Source: Opitutia bacterium UBA3151 (lineage in GTDB: Bacteria > Verrucomicrobiota > Verrucomicrobiia > Opitutales > Seribacteraceae). Taken from it: a DNA stretch of 6,948 bases. The notes below the pieces were generated by a model. That model saw only the letters and a list, made by a program, of their open reading frames with translations. It had not been told where the DNA came from and searched no databases. The position numbers and the translations under genes are program-made. The stretch covers positions 492 to 7,439 of the forward strand of contig DEYT01000048.1 of NCBI GenBank assembly GCA_002364975.1, read 5' to 3'. Shown piece by piece: positions 6,875 through 6,948 of this stretch (its first letter is position 1; the number at the start of each line of letters is the position of its first letter).

Positions 6875-6891
6875 CAAAAAAAATATTTTTG
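6875..6891. other. AT-rich inverted repeat after the dehydrogenase-cytochrome gene
   Basis: CAAAAA (6875-6880) can pair with TTTTTG (6886-6891) across a 5-nt loop, 29 nt past the stop codon. One C-G pair plus five A-T pairs is too weak for a confident terminator, but it is the closest thing to one after this gene. Confidence 0.2.
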
Positions 6892-6910
6892 GAAAATGTG
6901 CTGGTATGAA

Positions 6911-6937
6911 TGACATTATTTTGATTACCAAATGTCA
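6911..6937. other. Perfect 7-bp inverted repeat near the right edge
   Basis: TGACATT (6911-6917) and AATGTCA (6931-6937) form a perfect 7-bp dyad with a 13-nt spacer. No T-run follows, so it looks more like a regulator-binding site or a chance dyad than a terminator. Two ATGs nearby (6907 and 6932) both open frames that run to the window end without a Shine-Dalgarno; neither can be called a gene from 10-14 codons. Confidence 0.3.
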
Positions 6938-6948
6938 ATTACAGCCAG

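Noticed and set aside
6871..6891. A-run then T-run as a rho-independent terminator
   Set aside because: The stem is almost all A-T with a single C-G pair, so only a weak inverted repeat is reported, not a terminator.

Overview
The window looks like chromosomal DNA from a member of the PVC superphylum, most likely Verrucomicrobiota (Opitutae/Puniceicoccales-like). The best pointer is the last gene, a 'PVC-type' heme-binding CxxCH protein with an N-terminal membrane-bound-dehydrogenase domain, a combination largely confined to Verrucomicrobiota, Planctomycetota and relatives. The alginate-lyase-type gene and the tight sugar-enzyme operon fit a polysaccharide-degrading lifestyle. The assignment rests on protein families only; no rRNA or marker gene is present.

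Layout. Positions 1-254 on the minus strand carry the first 84 codons of a gene that leaves the window at its left edge. It encodes the N-terminal cupin sensor domain of what is very probably an AraC-family regulator. A 99-bp divergent intergenic region (255-353) follows, with an extended -10 promoter firing rightward almost on top of the first start codon. Positions 354-4596 hold four tightly packed plus-strand genes: a DHDPS/NAL-like (class I aldolase) protein, a sugar phosphate isomerase/epimerase-like TIM barrel (4-bp ATGA overlap with the first), a Gfo/Idh/MocA oxidoreductase (6-bp gap), and a secreted alginate-lyase-family protein (16-bp overlap, strong Shine-Dalgarno). After a 116-bp gap comes the 710-residue secreted dehydrogenase-cytochrome c protein (4713-6845). 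The last 103 bp are AT-rich with no assignable gene.

How the genes may work together (inference): a polysaccharide lyase outside the cytoplasm would release uronate-containing sugars, and the secreted heme protein could oxidise a sugar or alcohol there and pass electrons to the respiratory chain. Inside the cell the oxidoreductase, isomerase/epimerase-like and aldolase-like proteins would form a short catabolic route, logically like inositol or 2-keto-3-deoxy-sugar-acid degradation. The divergent cupin regulator would sense a sugar intermediate and activate the operon. The three-gene cytoplasmic cassette has, to my knowledge, no assigned substrate and is the best candidate here for an undescribed pathway. 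No tRNA, rRNA, CRISPR array, insertion sequence or prophage signal was seen.
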